DNA of 64,000 nucleotides, taken from CANKHA01 sp035652315 (GTDB taxonomy: Bacteria > Pseudomonadota > Alphaproteobacteria > Rhizobiales > Xanthobacteraceae). Where the stretch lies: the NCBI GenBank assembly GCA_035652315.1, contig DASREA010000031.1:5965-69964 (forward strand), given 5' to 3'. This document shows positions 63,406-64,000 of this stretch, one piece after another. Position 1 is the stretch's first letter, and each line of letters opens with the position of its first letter. The notes beneath the pieces are model-generated. The model saw only the letters and a list, made by a program, of their open reading frames with translations, made no database searches and was not told the origin of the DNA. Made by a program: the position numbers and the translations under genes.

Positions 63406-64000
63406 TCACCACCACCGCCAAAAATGATGCACCGGGCCATGCCCCTCGCCGATCTTCAGCCGCGCGGCGGCGGCGACGGCGGCGGTGACATAGGCCTTGG
63501 CCTCGCGCACCGCTTCGGGCAGATCGAGGCCCTTGGCGAGCCCGGCGGCGATCGCCGACGACAGCGTGCAGCCGGTGCCGTGCGTATTCGTCGTGGCGAT
63601 GCGCTCCGCGGCGAGCCGCGCCACCGCATCGGGCTCGACCAGGAAATCGACGCTTTCGGCGCCTTCCGCATGGCCGCCCTTGATCAGCACCGCGCGGGCG
63701 CCGAGCGCCAGCAGCTTCTCCCCCTGCTCGCGCATCTGCGCTTCCGTCGCCGCAAGCGGCGCGTCGAGCAAGGCGGCGGCTTCCGGCAAATTCGGCGTGA
63801 CCACGAGCGCGCGCGGGATCAACTCGCGCCGCAGCAGCTCGACGGCGTCCGCCGCGAGTAACCGATCGCCGGAGCCGGCGATCATCACCGGATCGAGCAC
63901 GACGTTGCGGGCGCGGTGGCGGTCGAGCGCGGCGGCGACGGCTTCGATCGCGCCGGGCCGCGACAGCATGCCGATCTTCACCGCCGCCACGTCGAGATCG
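63406..64000 (-). CDS. thiD: Hydroxymethylpyrimidine/phosphomethylpyrimidine kinase ThiD (5' end outside window)
   Basis: Thiamine-pathway kinase, ribokinase-like fold. The visible part (~198 residues) includes VKIGML, VLDPVMIAGSGDRLLAADAV, TPNLPEAAALL, LIKGGHAEG and the catalytic/anion-hole motif NTHGTGCTLSSAIAAGLAKG. Roughly the first 65-70 residues lie beyond 64000. No thi riboswitch can be seen because the upstream region is outside. Confidence 0.93.
   Translation of the reverse strand, partial: DLDVAAVKIGMLSRPGAIEAVAAALDRHRARNVVLDPVMIAGSGDRLLAADAVELLRRELIPRALVVTPNLPEAAALLDAPLAATEAQMREQGEKLLALGARAVLIKGGHAEGAESVDFLVEPDAVARLAAERIATTNTHGTGCTLSSAIAAGLAKGLDLPEAVREAKAYVTAAVAAAARLKIGEGHGPVHHFWRWW

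Overview
This 64 kb window is GC-rich, densely coding DNA from an alphaproteobacterium, most likely a Rhizobiales member near the Bradyrhizobium/Rhodopseudomonas/Xanthobacteraceae group. The evidence is CckA, FliX, FlbT, FlaF, MotE, a DUF6468 protein, a CheZ-like phosphatase, a large protein resembling the Rhizobiales growth-pole ring protein, and DUF2585. I see no rRNA, tRNA, insertion sequence, prophage or CRISPR array.

Layout. 1-3.2 kb: 3' part of NADP isocitrate dehydrogenase is missing; then a TrmJ methyltransferase fused to a DUF559 domain, a PilZ protein and a small secreted protein. 3.2-9.3 kb (minus strand): flgB-flgC-fliE-fliQ-fliR-flhB-cckA, which puts the cell-cycle kinase at the end of a rod/export operon. 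9.5-11.5 kb (plus): fliO-fliP and a 58-residue membrane protein. 11.5-18.3 kb (minus): fliL-fliM-DUF6468-motE with overlapping ends, then a 1224-residue periplasmic TPR protein with its own CtrA-type box. 18.6-22.1 kb (plus): flgF-flgG-flgA-flgH behind a sigma54-type promoter. 22.2-23.3 kb (minus): dksA and fliX. 23.5-27.7 kb (plus): flgI-flgJ-flgN, flagellin, flbT-flaF. 27.8-33.3 kb (minus): flgE-flgK-flgL, also behind a sigma54-type promoter. fliF, fliG, fliN, fliI, flhA and motAB are not here.

33.4-64 kb is mixed housekeeping and accessory content: msrB, an FAD amine oxidase-like gene, a SixA-like phosphatase, tandem MFS paralogs, a HisKA_2 sensor kinase, a membrane protein plus SGNH hydrolase pair, two divergent Asp/Glu-racemase-family genes with a TctC-type binding protein, ferredoxin-NADP reductase and ferredoxin, an Hpt protein divergent from the 1333-residue coiled-coil protein, an Mla-type lipid transport operon, dipeptide epimerase, MFS, CheZ-like phosphatase, threonine dehydratase-like, DUF2585 and partial thiD.

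Regulation. The intergenic regions fit a Caulobacter-like hierarchy. TTAA-N7-TTAA boxes for CtrA lie before flgB/fliO and before the TPR gene, with a one-mismatch version between fliX and flgI. Sigma54-type -24/-12 elements precede flgF, flgI and flgE. CckA, which controls CtrA phosphorylation, is inside one of these operons, so a feedback loop is plausible. FlbT and FlaF, flagellin mRNA regulators, follow the flagellin gene and overlap by 140 nt. All motif and function assignments come from reading the sequence; no database search was run.
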